Positions 1 to 13,350 of a stretch of 64,000 bases of DNA are shown one piece after another. Under the pieces are notes generated by a model that saw only the letters and a program-made list of their open reading frames with translations, ran no database searches and was not told the DNA's origin. Position 1 is the stretch's first letter. Every line of letters begins with the position of its first letter. A program made the position numbers and the translations under genes. The stretch comes from Tetrahymena thermophila SB210 (Eukaryota; Ciliophora; Oligohymenophorea; Hymenostomatida; Tetrahymenidae): positions 62,001-126,000 of the forward strand of contig NW_002476326.1 of NCBI RefSeq assembly GCF_000189635.1, in the 5' to 3' direction.

Positions 1-3000
1 ATAAATTCCAATTACAATATCCTAGATTTCTTTTTCTTCTTTAATAGCCTATACATTTGTAATATTTAATTATTTAATTAGGGATCTATTTGGTATAACA
101 TTTTAAATCATTAATCCACCAATAGTAGGTCCTAAAAAATTTGGCTTCAGAGTTATGCTTACATCTTATAATATTAAATCTTCAATAAATAGGATTGAAC
201 TATTTTATAGTTAGTTTTCAAAGTGTTCAGCAATTATCTTTTACAAATCTGCTTAAGAATCAAAGTATTACTTTATTTCTTATGCAGAAAAAAGAGATGG
301 ATCTTCTTGATTTATCTAAATAAATGGCTAGAGAAACATTATAAATTATCAAAAAAAATTTACTAAAAATGTTTTCTTTCTAAATAGAATCAAATAATTT
401 TACCTGTGATTGTGTTTCTACATAGTAAACATTAACACTTGTAATTTTGGCATAAATAAAGTAATTTTATACAATTAAACATGTAGAAATTATGTAAATT
501 TCCAAATTTTAATTTGAGCAAGTCACTGAAGAAATTTCCATAATTTTGGAATTTGAAACCTTTAGTAATTAAAAGCCAATACTATCTTAAATTTAAATAT
601 TATTGATTCTTGCTTCTTATACTCCACTAACTAGAATAGCATTAAGTCCATCCATACAGTTCGTTCCCTTACATTAAATATCTAATAATTATAGAAACAT
701 TTACTAAATAATGTAAATAAATTTTAAGAAATGAAATAAATTTATTATAATAATTAATTAATTTTTAAAATTTACATGAGAAAATAATGTTATTTAAAGT
801 GACAATATGGATCAAGTGAGATGTCTTTAATGGGATAAAAGGTACATTAATGAGAAAAGATTTTTATCTAAATATGGTTTGGTTGATAAATACAGATTAA
901 ACTGAAAATATTGACTAGGATTATGTTTATTTTTGTTTTTATACATCTTGTAAATCTGGAATTTATATTAATCTATACCAATTAAAATCTAATTACTCAT
1001 CTTCGCAGTCACTACAGCCTAGATTAATATTAAAAGCTTATAATTTTCTTGTTTAGATTAGAGATATGCCTTTTCCATTAGCAAATTTATTGGTTTAATC
1101 AATTTTAATTGTATTCAAAACTAAGTTTAGAAAGTCATTTTGATATTAAAATAAGCTTGACCCATCCAATAAACTTGAAACAATATTTAGATTTTATACT
1201 TTAACTTCTATTATTGAGTCTAAATTGCTTAAAGGAATGGCTTAATCACTGCTTAATGTTGAATTTATAAATTTAACATTATCAAGAGTAATATCATTAA
1301 AATTAATTTCAGATAATGGATTGACTATTGGAAATACTGTCTTTCCTGTAAATTTTACATTGATAATTTATAAAAACGAAATATCTGCTTCAAATTAAAA
1401 TAATTCTTGGTTATAATCATCAAATAAAAAAGGATTATTGTCTTTGCTATATTCCCAATCTTCTAAAATAACATCATTGATTGTTAATTTTTTTATATTA
1501 TGTAATATATTTTAAGGAAATATAGCAGGAGCTCCTTATACTTGAGTGGTTTATTTATTTTTTAAAAATTTTACATTATTGAACTCAACTTCTGATTTAA
1601 ACAAGTTTTTACTCAAATTTATACCAAAGAAGGTATTTATCTAATTTTCATTTATTTATGAATCAGTCATAACTAAATTTTTAACTATAATTTTTGAGAA
1701 TCCCTCGATATTTACACTTTCAGACATTTATAAATTTAAAATAAAATCCTCTTCAACTTATCCATTGACTAAAGGAACTAGTTTTAAAGATATTTCTTCT
1801 ACAGCAAAAACCTTACCTGCTAATTATGATTTTACTGTGAAGTCATTCTTAATGTAGCAAGTATTATCAGAATCAGGTATGACATAAATGATGTATTCAA
1901 AATTAGTTATCAATTCTTCATTCAATACAGTGGTTAAGTAAGGAATATTTTCATATTCAGAAAAATCCAATACTATTTTGCTGCTAAAATCTAAAGAGCT
2001 TTTGCTTGATATCTTGTAAATATTAGGATCTGCCAAAAACTCTTCTTTATTATAGGCATCAGATAATTTTAGAAGCTTAGGGTTATTTGAACAATCAATT
2101 ACTTTAGCAAACTTGATTGACTTCTTACATGAAATTTAATCATTTTTGCAAACAGTAAATCTATTAAATTTAGGGTTATAATAAATTCCTTAATCGTTTA
2201 TTTCTTTAGAGCATTTTACACTTTATGTAACTTACAGCTAATTCTCTTAGCTTATCTGAGAGCATTGTTAATCTAAAGGCCTATACTGAAGGCACTTTTA
2301 AGTGAAAGTTTAATAATATCCTTAAAGCTAGGTACTAGGATAGTTTAGAGTAAAGTAAGGATTAATCTATGATATTTCTGATTATGATCTTTTAATACAT
2401 TAATTGCAATACCTATCACACGTGGTACAATCAAATAGGTCAGATTTAACTTGTTTTCTTGATACTGAAGAAGGTTTAAATATTAAATCCTACTATTCAT
2501 TTCTTAAAGGATCTATATCTCTGCATTTCTCACAGAATTCTTTGCCAAATTAATCAAAATTGCATTTAAAGCAGCTAAAATATTATCAAAGAATAATTAA
2601 AATATACATCTCTTTAATTTAACCTAATTTTACCTTGATTGTGAGCATTCTGAAACATAGCATTTTTTATCAACTGGATTCATACCATTTAAGCAAGTAA
2701 TATCAACTAAGCCTTCTTTTAATTAAAAAAAAGCCACATAATTTTGTTCTTCATCTAAATATTTAAACAATAAATTTTGAAATAAATTTCATTTAATTAA
2801 ATTAATTTTTACATTGTGTGAACATTTTTTTAAATAACTACAAATAAATAATTGAAAATAGATTATTTTATCCACTTTAAAGTGAAATCTGAGAACAAAA
2901 ACGAGATTCTTTATTGCAAGGTAAGCATCCTAGTGGAGTTGGAGTGTACCCTTCCAAACATAAATCACAATAATTTAAGTTATCATTACTTTAATAAAAG

Positions 3001-4737
3001 CTAATGCATTTAGTATCTTTTAAATATTAGTCTAAAGAAATATTACATTTATTTGATCCGACTTTTTATCCCGAGTTAATGCAATATCTACAAGAAGAAA
3101 CATTATTATAAATTACAATGTGCGCACAATTTTATATATTTTGTTAAGGTTATAACTAATTATTTGGTAAGCATTATTCATCTTGCAAAGAAGAGCTTTT
3201 CTGTAAAAAGAAGCCATCTTTACATTTTAGGCATTTTGTTATAAAAGAATCATTTTTATATTTTTTATATTTATATTGAAGAGTATAATAACTTTATGGG
3301 TTTTAAATATCTTCTGTTATATCCCCTTAATAACAAATTTCACAATTTTAAATACATTTAGAACATTGGTAATAGCTATTTAAAAAATAATCCTATTAAC
3401 ACTAGTCGCAATACAATTAATATTAAGTATTTTCTTAAATTTAATTATTATCACTTTATGAACTGTAAAGAGCTTTTGATTAGTTCAAATAATTTATCTA
3501 AGTTCCTTCAGAATTTCTAAAAGAGCATTTATTACAAAATGAAGACTGAGAATTACCAGACTCTGTTTGATCACAAGAAATACAGCTCTTTAAATCTACT
3601 GATGGTATAAGTTATATTCCTTATTAAGAGCTTTATAAAATCCAAATAAAAATTTATTTATTTTAAATTAAATAAAAATTTTTAAAAATATATTTTTTCA
3701 AATATATGACATATTTATACAGTCAATAAATCAAATAATTATTTATTCTTATCAATCTGTTCTTCTTTAAATAAAGTTAGCAAAATCATAATGATTTAAC
3801 CTAAATTTATTTACTCTTCTAAAAAATAAATTCAGAAAATAAAACAAACACATTCAAAAAGTAAAATATTTAAATAAAAATAATAAAAAATGATAAAATT
3901 AGTTTAAATTACTTTTAACAACTTTAGCAATAAATAACATTATTCTTTTAACCACAAGATACACAATTTGATATGAAAGTGGAGCACAGCAAGCATTTAT
4001 TATCTTGCAATAGAAATCCTTAATCACATTCTGTACATACAAATTATGAACTTTGAACTTAGCAGGATTTACATCCTTCAGGACAATTTTTACAAATTAA
4101 ACTTTCTTATGAAGATAAATAAAAGGAGTTTTAGCATTATTGTTAGGCTACTTAAGCTAGTCTTAATATTTTTTTATCTGGATCAATTTCAAAGTTAAAG
4201 TTAGAGGATTTTATTATAAGTTGCTGTTGATCGTCTTAAGAATAAATTTATGTGCATCTTAAAGAATTTTACCTTTATTAGAATTATATTATTAAAATCA
4301 TTAATGTTATTAATTACCATAATTGCTAATCATTAACACAATCGAGACACATATAGTTTTTGGTTTGTAGGTTATTTTATTCTTGAATTACTGGACTATT
4401 TTGAATTAAAAAAAACAAGTAAATAAATTAATATATAAATATTGATTATAAGTAGATTTACCATGGTATACATATTTAACTATCCTTCTCTTTGTATAAA
4501 AAATAATTGAAATCACATTCCTAACAACCTACTCCTTCCTTATAGTTACTGCAATTGTGTATTTTTATCTCATTAGGAATTTATTAGCCGTTTATTGTCA
4601 AACTAGATATTAATCATTTATCTGAATAACTTTTTAGTTTTGTTAAATTTTAAATACCTCTTCAAAATAATTCCATACTCATCTGACCTTATGAGGAATA
4701 GCTGAGTTAGTATAAATATTAGCTAGTAATATCTCAT
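1..4737 (-). CDS. Large secreted/surface protein: Cys-rich N-terminal half, beta-helix-like C-terminal half (3' end outside window)
   Basis: Function unknown. The start at 4737 gives a signal peptide (MRYYQLIFILTQLFLIRSDE). A first intron (GTATTT...ATCTAG) leads into Cys-rich exons with many CxxC pairs, for example CQEC near 4530, CFKC and CEKC near 2530-2570 and CTTCDRYCNQC near 2400. From about 2040 downward cysteines become rare. The protein then has short repeated hydrophobic/Asn-rich strands such as IIVKNLVMTDSQ and LTINDVILEDW, typical of right-handed parallel beta-helix proteins. Several introns of about 60 nt interrupt it; one runs from about 2635 to 2576. The frame is still open at base 1, so the C-terminus, possibly with a membrane anchor, is missing. 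Ciliates carry large families of such Cys-rich surface proteins. The assignment rests on composition and motif spacing, not on a named family. Confidence 0.7.
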
Positions 4738-5484
4738 TTAAATAATTATATTCTCAGTTACTTTTTGCACTTAATATTTCTAGTTTTTTATGAGTTTTTT
4801 TTTACTTTTTTTTATATGATGTTAATTTGCTCTTATTTTGTATATTTTTATTCTAACAATTTTAAGAAAATAAAGTTATTTATTAAATAAATAATTGCGT
4901 CGAAATTAATTAAAGGTCTTAAAATTTATTTTTTAAAGATTTTTAATAAAAAGAAAATTTAATGAGCGTTTATAGTACCATTAAATTTTATGAATTTTAA
5001 GTGTAATTATAATAAATTTAGTCATAATTAACAAATTAAGCAAGCAAAATAATCTGTATGTAATATTATAATTTATTAATAAGAAAATGTATTTTTCATT
5101 AAACAAGAAAATATAAATTAATTTTTAAACATAGAATAAATTAAATTTCTTTTAGATTATTATATTTATTATTTTTATTATTCAAGTAAATTTTATAATT
5201 CATTTTAAGGTAAAAAGACAATTATTAAATTCGTTTAAACAGATTGTAAGAAACAGTATTAATTTCTTAATTAAATAGATATAGGTATAAAGTTACTCTA
5301 GTAGAATAATGGCAGTTTTTTATATAATTTGTATAGTAAGTATTATTAAAATGATAACATTTTAAATATTGTTTTTAAATTTTATATTAGTAAAATAAAT
5401 TATATTTTTTGAATAAGTTTATTTTTAATTTTTCTCAATTTATTTTGTTAAATAGAACATTTTTACAGATAATTGAAAATCCTT
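4738..5484. other. AT-rich intergenic spacer
   Basis: Spacer between the 5' end of the Cys-rich gene and the 3' end of the TTLL gene, both on the minus strand. It consists of homopolymeric A/T runs. I see no open frame with coding character and no RNA-like GC block. Confidence 0.6.
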
Positions 5485-8400
5485 TCACTCACTTTCTTCT
5501 TCTGCTAGTAGCTGTTCTTCTTCTTCACAGTCTTCTTCTAAAAAGTCATCATCTTTTTATTTATTAATTGATATTTAATTATTTGCATGTAAAGTAAAAA
5601 AATGATAATTTTATTACAATCACTTTTAGAAGGAAGGGTAGAGAGTTATTAAGCGTCTTGAAGTTCATCGAATATTAATTCAAATTTATTAGACTCAAAA
5701 ATATTTTCTGGGATTAAGTGCTTTTTACTCTTAGGGAAATTAGGAGGGGGGAAGATTGGATCAACTGCAACTTTAAATACATTTTCAACAAGAGTGGATA
5801 TGATTCTAGCTAGAAGTGGGCAGCTGGTTTCTAAACAAGGATTTGTATTTACTTCAATCAGCCATGTCTTATAGCTATCGTCAATCATAAAATCTAAACC
5901 AAATAGCTAAATTTATAAAATTAAAGGATTTATATATCTATAAATATTCTCAATTTAATTTACTTCAAAACTGAATTATTTTTTTTAAGGCTCAAGCTTC
6001 TTGAAAATTGCTTTGACACAATCTGTTGCAACACCCTATGTTATTTAATTAAAATATTTAGAGTGAAAAATATTAATTAATTAATTTACTTTCATATCTT
6101 GATAGGTTTTCTCCATAAAGTTATATTTAACTTAACTAGAACTGTTTATAGTATCCATATACCTCTAAAATTCATTAAAAGAAAGTTTATTTCCAATTTC
6201 AAATTTTCCGAATTCTTCCCCTTTTTTTTGAATTGCGTCGTTAGTCAAATGAATAAATTTGTTATCTAGATTTCTTAAAGTAAATTCTTTTGAACTAGTT
6301 CTTATATATCCTTCTTGATACCAATATCCTAAATAGATAAATTAAAAAAAACTATCATTCACATTTAATAAACTAATATATCTCTACCTTTTATGATACC
6401 GTTATAGGTTGTTATGAGCATATAGCATCTAATATCAAACTTTCTCTTGTTGTATAGCAGAGGTTTTTCAAGGTATTTCTGTATGATAAATGTTTTTTTC
6501 TTGCCATTATTATGCATTTCTTTAGTGTTAACTATATTTTATATAGACTACAAATCTGATGCAACTATTTATTTTAATTAAAATAATTGATTGATACTGA
6601 TTATTATTTTTCAAAATATTAATTTTACCTTGGATTCCATTTCCCCTGTTTGTAGCCTCACCTGGCTTGATTATCCAAACATTCTTAATTTATTTAGGCT
6701 TTTCAATATTGAGCTTCTCAGCATCTATTTTCTACCTAAGCTTCTCATTTTCTTGCATTTATCCTTCAATTTAATTATAGAAAGTTAAAAACTTCTCCCA
6801 TTCTTGATCACTCGTACCCTCCTTAATATGAAATGTTAGAGGAATGTAATCAAATGGATTTTTTTATATACATTCATAATATTATCTCATATTATAGAAT
6901 AATGCCTAGAATTAATAAAGTGAAAATTTGATGGTTAATGAAAAATACAAAATTTTATCATACTTTTTTATTGCAAATGTGAAAGTTATTTTAAACATGA
7001 TTATGAAGCTTATAATTTATGGGATCTTTTAATTTTGTAAAAGTTCTATTTTTACTTTGCTCTTCACAGTATTTCTCGCTACAAAAATCTTTAGATATGA
7101 ATGGAGGTGCAAATATTTTCTTAAATATTAATTAAAATTGATAAAAATTTAATCATTTAAATAAATATTTTACCTTATTTTACATTAAATAATTCTCCAA
7201 AGAATCAAAATCTGATTCATTAATAAGCTTTTAAACCAGTTTTTAATAAGATTCTCCTTTTTTCTTGGACTGCTCAATTGTCATCTTCTTTTTTAAAGTA
7301 GGTTTACTTTCATCCTCTCCTTTGTTTTCAACATTCTTGATTAGCTATTTTTCATATGTGAGCTGTGGAAGAGACTTCATATACTTTGTATACTCTTTCC
7401 TTCTCCACTACATCCACAAAAATTAGCAATCAGGCCAGTCATCATGGCTTTCGACTAGCTACCACCACCACCTAACAAAATTAAAATTCTAATTAGAAAT
7501 TGTTTAAAAATAAAAAAATACCTTGATTTAAAAATCTATCTAACTAAAATTCCATTATTACCCAATCCAATATATACTTTGTATAAAGGTGGATTAGGAT
7601 TTGATAAGTTGTAAGGAATAATTAAGTTGTTAGAGTAATTGAGGATATTTATGAAATCTCTATAATTTTCCATTTTTTATTATAGTATCTGCTATTTAGT
7701 TGAAACAACTTAGTTTTTCGGAGAATTATTTGTGTTTTTAATGCTTTTTCTTTTAAATTATTTATCATTTTATTGATTATTTTAGCTGATTGTATTTTAA
7801 GCAACTGCGATTCCACTTGCAGTTTGCTCATAATTCGAAACAGGTCGAGAATTTATCCTAGGAGTATGTTTTATTATCATTTTTTATGTTATTGTAGCAG
7901 AGGGCTAAGTACCTTCATTAAGAGCCTACTGAATAATTCCTAAATTATAAGAAATTTTCTTTGGAGGTTCATTTTTTTAATTTTATGTCTTTTAGATGTT
8001 ATTCATGTATCTCAGCTGATTATAATTAGTCAAAATTTAATTCCCTGAAACGAGAGGAAGCCCATTTACAATCCTCTTATTTTGTATCGAACTGCTCATT
8101 GGCCTGTTAGTGGGTGAATTAAAAGGTTAAAACATTTGCTATATGCTTTCTTTATCATAATCATCTTTTGCTCTGACAAGCCTGTATTCATTATTATTTT
8201 TAAAATCTTTTTAGTTATAATTAAGACTAGAGATCATTAAATTTTGTTCAATCTACTTTTTATTTGATAACTAATCATCAATCATAATCTAATCAGCATT
8301 ATTAGAATTTTAATATTAGTAGTTAGCAGAATAATATTATTAAGTTGGGTAAGAAACCACATTACTCGAAGGAGATATTGACAAATTCATTTGAGTTTCA

Positions 8401-9030
8401 TCTATACCACTCTTAGATATGGTATTTTAGCCAATCAATGACTGAACGTTAACTCTTTTATTGTAATGAGGTTATCTCTAGAAGGCATGTTATTTTTAAG
8501 TGACCAACTGTATAGACTCTCCACATGATACTGCCATTAATTCCGCTTAAATTAAAAAAATTCTATATATATATATTGAATTAAAAACATAATAAAAAAT
8601 GGATACATTCATTAACAACAATTCCTTTTTCTTGAAGCTGCCAAATCCTATAGAGAACATCTTCATCACAGTCTTTAAGAGATTTCAAGTGGCCTTACCT
8701 TTTTGCATCCAAAAACATAAAATAATCACCACCTAAAAGATTGGAAGGTTTTATTTCTCTTCTCTTCTTATTGAATTTAACTATTCTTTAACCACCTTAT
8801 AGCTATTTTTTAATCACTTGTTAAATCACTGAATGGTTTTTCTGCTACTGCTAAATGGGTAAGATAGCATTTGCATTAGAGTGGTTTTATTAAGTTGGAA
8901 CTGTCTATGAATTTTCAAGATAAGCTTCAATTTCGCAGTACCTTTCATTACTTAAGTTAATCTTATTTAGATTAACAATATTATATTATCTCGCACTAGG
9001 CCTGTTTATCGAAGCTTTAAATATTTACAT
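5485..9030 (-). CDS. Tubulin-tyrosine-ligase-like (TTLL) protein
   Basis: Predicted ATP-grasp ligase that adds amino acids, probably glutamate or glycine, to tubulin or another acceptor at cilia and microtubules. About 1000 residues. The start at 9030 opens a Q/N-rich, probably disordered stretch of about 500 residues. The catalytic region follows: ILVRQIFKSRWWW, HDDWPDCQFLWMQWRR (about 7430), NVWIIKPGEATNRGNGIQ (about 6650), FDIRCYMLITTYNG (about 6430), FIHLTNDAIQKKGEEFGKFE (about 6230) and FMIDDSYKTWLIEVNTNPCL (about 5850). Substrate contacts of the family (K in KPG, R in DIR, E and N in EVNTNP) are all present. An intron near 5620-5550 joins the core to an acidic tail (DDDFLEEDCEEEEQLL) ending in TGA. 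Other introns lie near 8600-8550, 7540-7480, 7190-7130, 6620-6540 and 6370-6320. Family certain; initiase/elongase and Glu/Gly specificity cannot be told. Confidence 0.93.
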
Positions 9031-9537
9031 TAAATTTTTATTACAAAATGATGATTTAGATAGGTAAACATAGTAGGTAAAATTAAGTAAATGGAAAATA
9101 AGCTTCTGTTGTTTTTTTGTAAAAATTTGTTGAATCTTTTAATGGAAGATTTGCAAAATAATAAGAATGAATATTTGATTGCACTTAATTGTTCATTCAT
9201 TCACTCAGTTACTAGTAACTTATTTGAAAAGTAATTTAGAAATTAAGTTACAACAAGAATTTAGTAAGAAAAAAAAAAATAATAGGAAAATATGAGAAAG
9301 AATTACTACTGTCTTTATTTTCAGTATTTTAATTCTTGTATATCTACTAATAAATTCGATTTCTCTCATTTACGTAGTCATTTAATTTATCTTCAAATTA
9401 TTAAATGTGGAGGGTATTGTAGTCCGCTAATATTTGATTTCCTATTTTTTTGTCAAAAATAACAAAACATTTTGCAAATAAATACTTTTCACAATTCTTA
9501 AAACAAAACGAAATCGTTCAAGAAAAAACTTATAAAT
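9031..9537. other. Intergenic spacer
   Basis: AT-rich spacer upstream of the TTLL gene. A short run at 9340-9430 is slightly less AT-rich, but its frames are interrupted by TGA. I cannot support a gene here. Confidence 0.5.
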
Positions 9538-10305
9538 TCATTTTAACCATTTAAACGCATTTCCTCTTTTTAAAAATTTAAACTGAGAAATTCTTTATGC
9601 TTGTTATTGATTGGATTTATTTGCATTTTTTTCTCCTTAAAATAAATTAACTTATCTTGGTTATACCTTTAACGTGTGGTTAGTTATTTGACTTTTGTGC
9701 TGAATACTCAGTAATACTTGGATTGACCTATGATTTAAGAAGAGCATTTTCTAGCTAAATTTATTGCTAATTTTATATCTGAGTGTGGTTTTACTGTAGT
9801 TTTTACAAATAGAGTTAATTATATTGCTTTTCTAGAATATTTTTTTTTGATTGTGCTATGTAGGATTAATGTGGATTCGCTTAGCGCCTAGTATAAATTT
9901 ATTTATCTTCAAAGTCGGAATTCTATTCTATTTAAAAGATATTTCTAATAAATATAAAAATAAGGAGCGATAAAACATATAAACATCTATTGAAGCATTA
10001 GCTTTAAAGTAAAGTAGTATTACATTTATTTATGATAGTAAATGAATTAGCATTAGACTTCTAAATTAATTGAGTGATAGGATTTTAGTGTTCTAATATT
10101 TGTTGATACTTCTGCTAAAATTTTTATAACTTTTCAATTAAGGGGCTATTGATTTAACCTGTAACTTAGCCAGCTTAAGGTGCTAAATTTTGGTTATTTC
10201 TAATCATCTAGTATGTTTGGTTGTTAGTTTGTTTTGGTTAACTTATATGTGTCTCTAGCTTTCGAATAATATTATGCGCTAACTCTATATTTATATTGAT
10301 TTATT
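9538..10305 (-). CDS. Gln-rich hypothetical protein
   Basis: Unrecognised. An open frame with TAA/TAG read as Gln runs downward from about 10305. Its first in-frame Met is at 10207 (MIRNNQNLAPQAGQ), but coding-like sequence extends upstream of it, so a 5' exon may exist. The product is Gln/Asn-rich (FQQKYQQILEHQNPITQLIQ; KLQQNHTQIQNQQQIQLE). A non-coding-like insert near 10010-9930 looks like an intron. A second short GT...AG intron (about 31 nt, near 9680-9650) would join to an exon ending FKFLKRGNAFKWLK and a TGA at 9538-9540. No domain is visible and the composition suggests a disordered protein. The exon structure is tentative; the alternative is two shorter unrelated frames. Confidence 0.45.
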
Positions 10306-10956
10306 ATTATGCTTCTTTACCTCTAAATCAATAATAAATTATTAATTTTTTTATTATCAATTTCTCCTTATTAGAATACTTTCTTTATAGCGAATAATTT
10401 GTTTATTTATTTTTTTGTTTTGATTACTTTTTTTACTTATTTAATATATTCTTTTTGGTTTTGTATTTAGTTATTTTATAATGATCAATTAATCAACCAA
10501 TCACATAAATAAACCAAATATATTATTTTTTTCTTCTACTCAAATAATACATATGATACTATTATTATTTATTTGATAATAGGATAATTAATTATTGAAA
10601 AGAGTATGTATGTGTATGTTTAAACAAAAAACATTTAAAGCTTTTGTGCTTGCTATTATAAACATTTGATCTCCAATTTTAAGGAAATTTTTTGATAAAG
10701 TTTTTTGATAGTTTGTTTGTTTGTTTGTTTGTTTGTTTGTTTGTTTGTTTGTTTTTTTGTTTATTTGTTTATATTTTTTAATTGTAAATTTATTTAATAA
10801 GTTTTGATTGATAAATAAAAAACTTAAAAAAAATAAATAAGCAAATGCTAAAATTATAATTAAAATAATAAATTCAACATCAATCTTTATTTATTTATTT
10901 ATATTTCATAAAATTCTTAATTTATAAAAATATAATTTATATATTTATTTATTTAT
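10306..10956. other. Intergenic spacer with microsatellites
   Basis: Very AT-rich spacer holding a (GTTT)n tract and several (TTTA)n runs near 10890 and 10950. I see no gene. Confidence 0.6.
10711..10755. repeat. (GTTT)n microsatellite
   Basis: About eleven head-to-tail copies of GTTT, ending in a T-run. Simple tandem repeat in a spacer, with no similarity to the ciliate telomere unit. Confidence 0.95.
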
Positions 10957-13350
10957 TCAAGCATTTTGCTAGAAATTCAAACCACATGGCTTGAGTATTT
11001 CCAGCAATTCGCTTTTATTTAGAATGTTTGATTCACTATTATTATTTTTTTATTGGTTATTTTAAATTATCTCGTCACTTACAAGAAATGAAGTCTCTTT
11101 TTATCCAAATATCGATATTTCGTTATTAGTTTTATTCAAAGAGACAATATTGTTTTACTTGATAGTTTTGAGCTCTGCTAGATTTTTTAAGAAAGACACA
11201 TCGTTTTCGTATTTTTTTTAATCTTGCAGTTTCATGATATTACATACTTATAAATTATTTATTCTCCCAATGCTAATTTCTCTATTAATTGTTAAAGAAT
11301 TATCATTATGAACGCTCTATTTGTTCTACATATTTTCACATATATTCTATTTAAATTCATTAAAAGTTAAAATATTACTATTATTTTTATTATAGTTATT
11401 TTGGTTAAAAGCTTCAGATGTTTAAAAGGATTTAATATCTGAGGTATTTCCATTATTAGAACCGATTTGTGGAAGTTACTTAACTGTATAAATTTCACAA
11501 GAAGAATTCAGTATTCGAGAATAAGTATAATTTTTTTTATTTTTAGGTTGCTTTAATTCTGTATTTGTATCTATGATAACATGCTACTCTTCTTAAATTA
11601 CTGATTCATCATGAAAGGCGAGTGAAGTATTTAGTTTTTTCTCTATGTTGTTATTTTATTCGGTGTTGCATTCTACTATTTCTTAGCTTATCTTATCAAG
11701 AGCTTAATGGTTTTCTTTTGTAGTTTCCTATTGGTTAACTTCAAGGATATTATCATCATTTTGTTCTACTTTATAGCTGTTAATAGAATTTGTATTTCTG
11801 TTCAAAATACTTTAAGGAAGAATATTGTTGTTGTTATTATTTTCAGATTCTCTTAAATTATTACTTTAGCTTTCTTACTTTTGAGTATCATCATCAACAT
11901 CAAAATCTTCCTCAAAAAAGCTGCTGCTGAAATTGAATAAATCATCAATGTCTCCATAAATATCTTCTTTTTATTATTCATTTTAGTTCTTTTCATCAAC
12001 TTCATTTTATTCTTACTTTTAATCCTATGCTTCTTTATCTTCGATTATTGGTTTTTATGTTTACTACTTCTCTGTCTTTTAAAGCTATTTGTCTGATTTT
12101 GCTTTCTATGTTTTAACTTTGGTCATTTATTTTTACATCTAGATTTTTTGTTAAGTGTTAATTTTTTACATTATTGACCTTCTTATATCATCAGTTTCTC
12201 TAGCTTTTCCTTTTTTTTATATCTTTTCAATTATAAAGTAGACTAAGAGGATTGTTCTAATATTCTATTGTAATTAAGAAACAGTATTTATGAATTGTAA
12301 AAAGTAATTAAAAGCTATAATGTAAAAGTTTCTAAAAAGAAAGACTTCTAGAACGCAAATCGTTAACCAAGTTAATGCAATTAAGTAATCTATATTGTAG
12401 TTTATCTCACTAGACATGCATATAGATTAATATACAGCAACCACCAAAATAGTGACAGAAATAATTATATTTGTAGTTCCCTTGCTCAATTTAAAGCAAG
12501 AACTTTTAATTTATTGTATTTCAGTTATTTTTTACTTTATATGCTAGTATTCGCTATAGATATTTTCAATTTGATGTTAAAAAAGCAAAAAAAGTGGTGT
12601 TATTATAAAAAACTGTATCAGAAAGCATATCATTACCATTTTAATTTATAAAGATGTATCTAAAGTTTACGAGTCTAAATTATACCAAGAAAATATAAAA
12701 GTTCTCCTAATTGATTAGCATAAAACAAGAATAGCAGCTATTTCTATGTTAAAAATAAAAATACTAGCAATTCTATGCAAGTATCCAATTTTTTCATCTT
12801 TTAGAATTAAGTAAAATACACTCTTTCTTTTTATTTGCTACTGTGCTAAAAACCAAACTAGTCTCAATTTCGATTTCTCATAGACCTTAACTTAGCTGAA
12901 TAGCTTATTTATGATAATGTTTTAGTACTCTATTAGTTGAAACCACCTTACTTTTTAGTATAGTTTTATGTCACTCATTTTAGAATTTTTGAAAGATTCT
13001 CCATTTACTTTGACAAGTCTCATAATCTTCAATATATTTACATTTTGCAATTGCTAATCCATAATTTTAAAATTGCCTATGTCATGTGTAATACATTCTA
13101 ACTCTTTGCTTTTTTTTTTGGGATTTTTCTGCTAATTTTCTTCATCCATTTATTTCGATTGGTCAATCTGCTAACTTTGTTTTTATTTCGAATGGTATTA
13201 AAGAAATTTTTTGTGTAAAATGTCTAGCTTTTTTTCATAGAGCTTAGTATTTAATTTATTTCTTTGGTTGCACAACTTTGTACACATTAAAACAAATATT
13301 ATAATTGATAAAAAAATATAAATTGTAAACTCTATAATAGGCCATACCAT
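10957..13350 (-). CDS. Polytopic membrane protein with acidic Asn/Gln-rich tail
   Basis: Unrecognised, about 760 residues. The start at 13350 gives MVWPIIEFTIYIFLSIIIFV, a first hydrophobic segment or signal anchor. Further segments follow near 12760 (IASIFIFNIEIAAILVLC), 12620 (MVMICFLIQFFIITPLFLLF), 12480 and 12330-12400. The second half is hydrophilic and rich in D, E, N and Q (EEDFDVDDDTQKQ near 11900) and ends with TGA at 10957-10959. The first half stays open to a TGA that overlaps ATGACC near 12125, and the second half is in another frame. A GTCAAT...AATCAG intron of about 86 nt near 12175-12090 would join them in frame. The alternative is two overlapping genes on one strand. The membrane half could be related to the tandem family at 14.5-20.8 kb, but I see no shared motif. 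Confidence 0.6.

Noticed and set aside
10711-10755. (GTTT)n tract as a telomere-like or chromosome-breakage element
   Set aside because: The unit differs from the G4T2 telomere repeat, and I did not notice the 15-base Tetrahymena breakage sequence here or elsewhere. That search was by eye.
12120-12130. The internal TGA as a selenocysteine codon
   Set aside because: The sequence after it in that frame is not coding-like; the second half of the gene is in another frame, and no SECIS was recognised.
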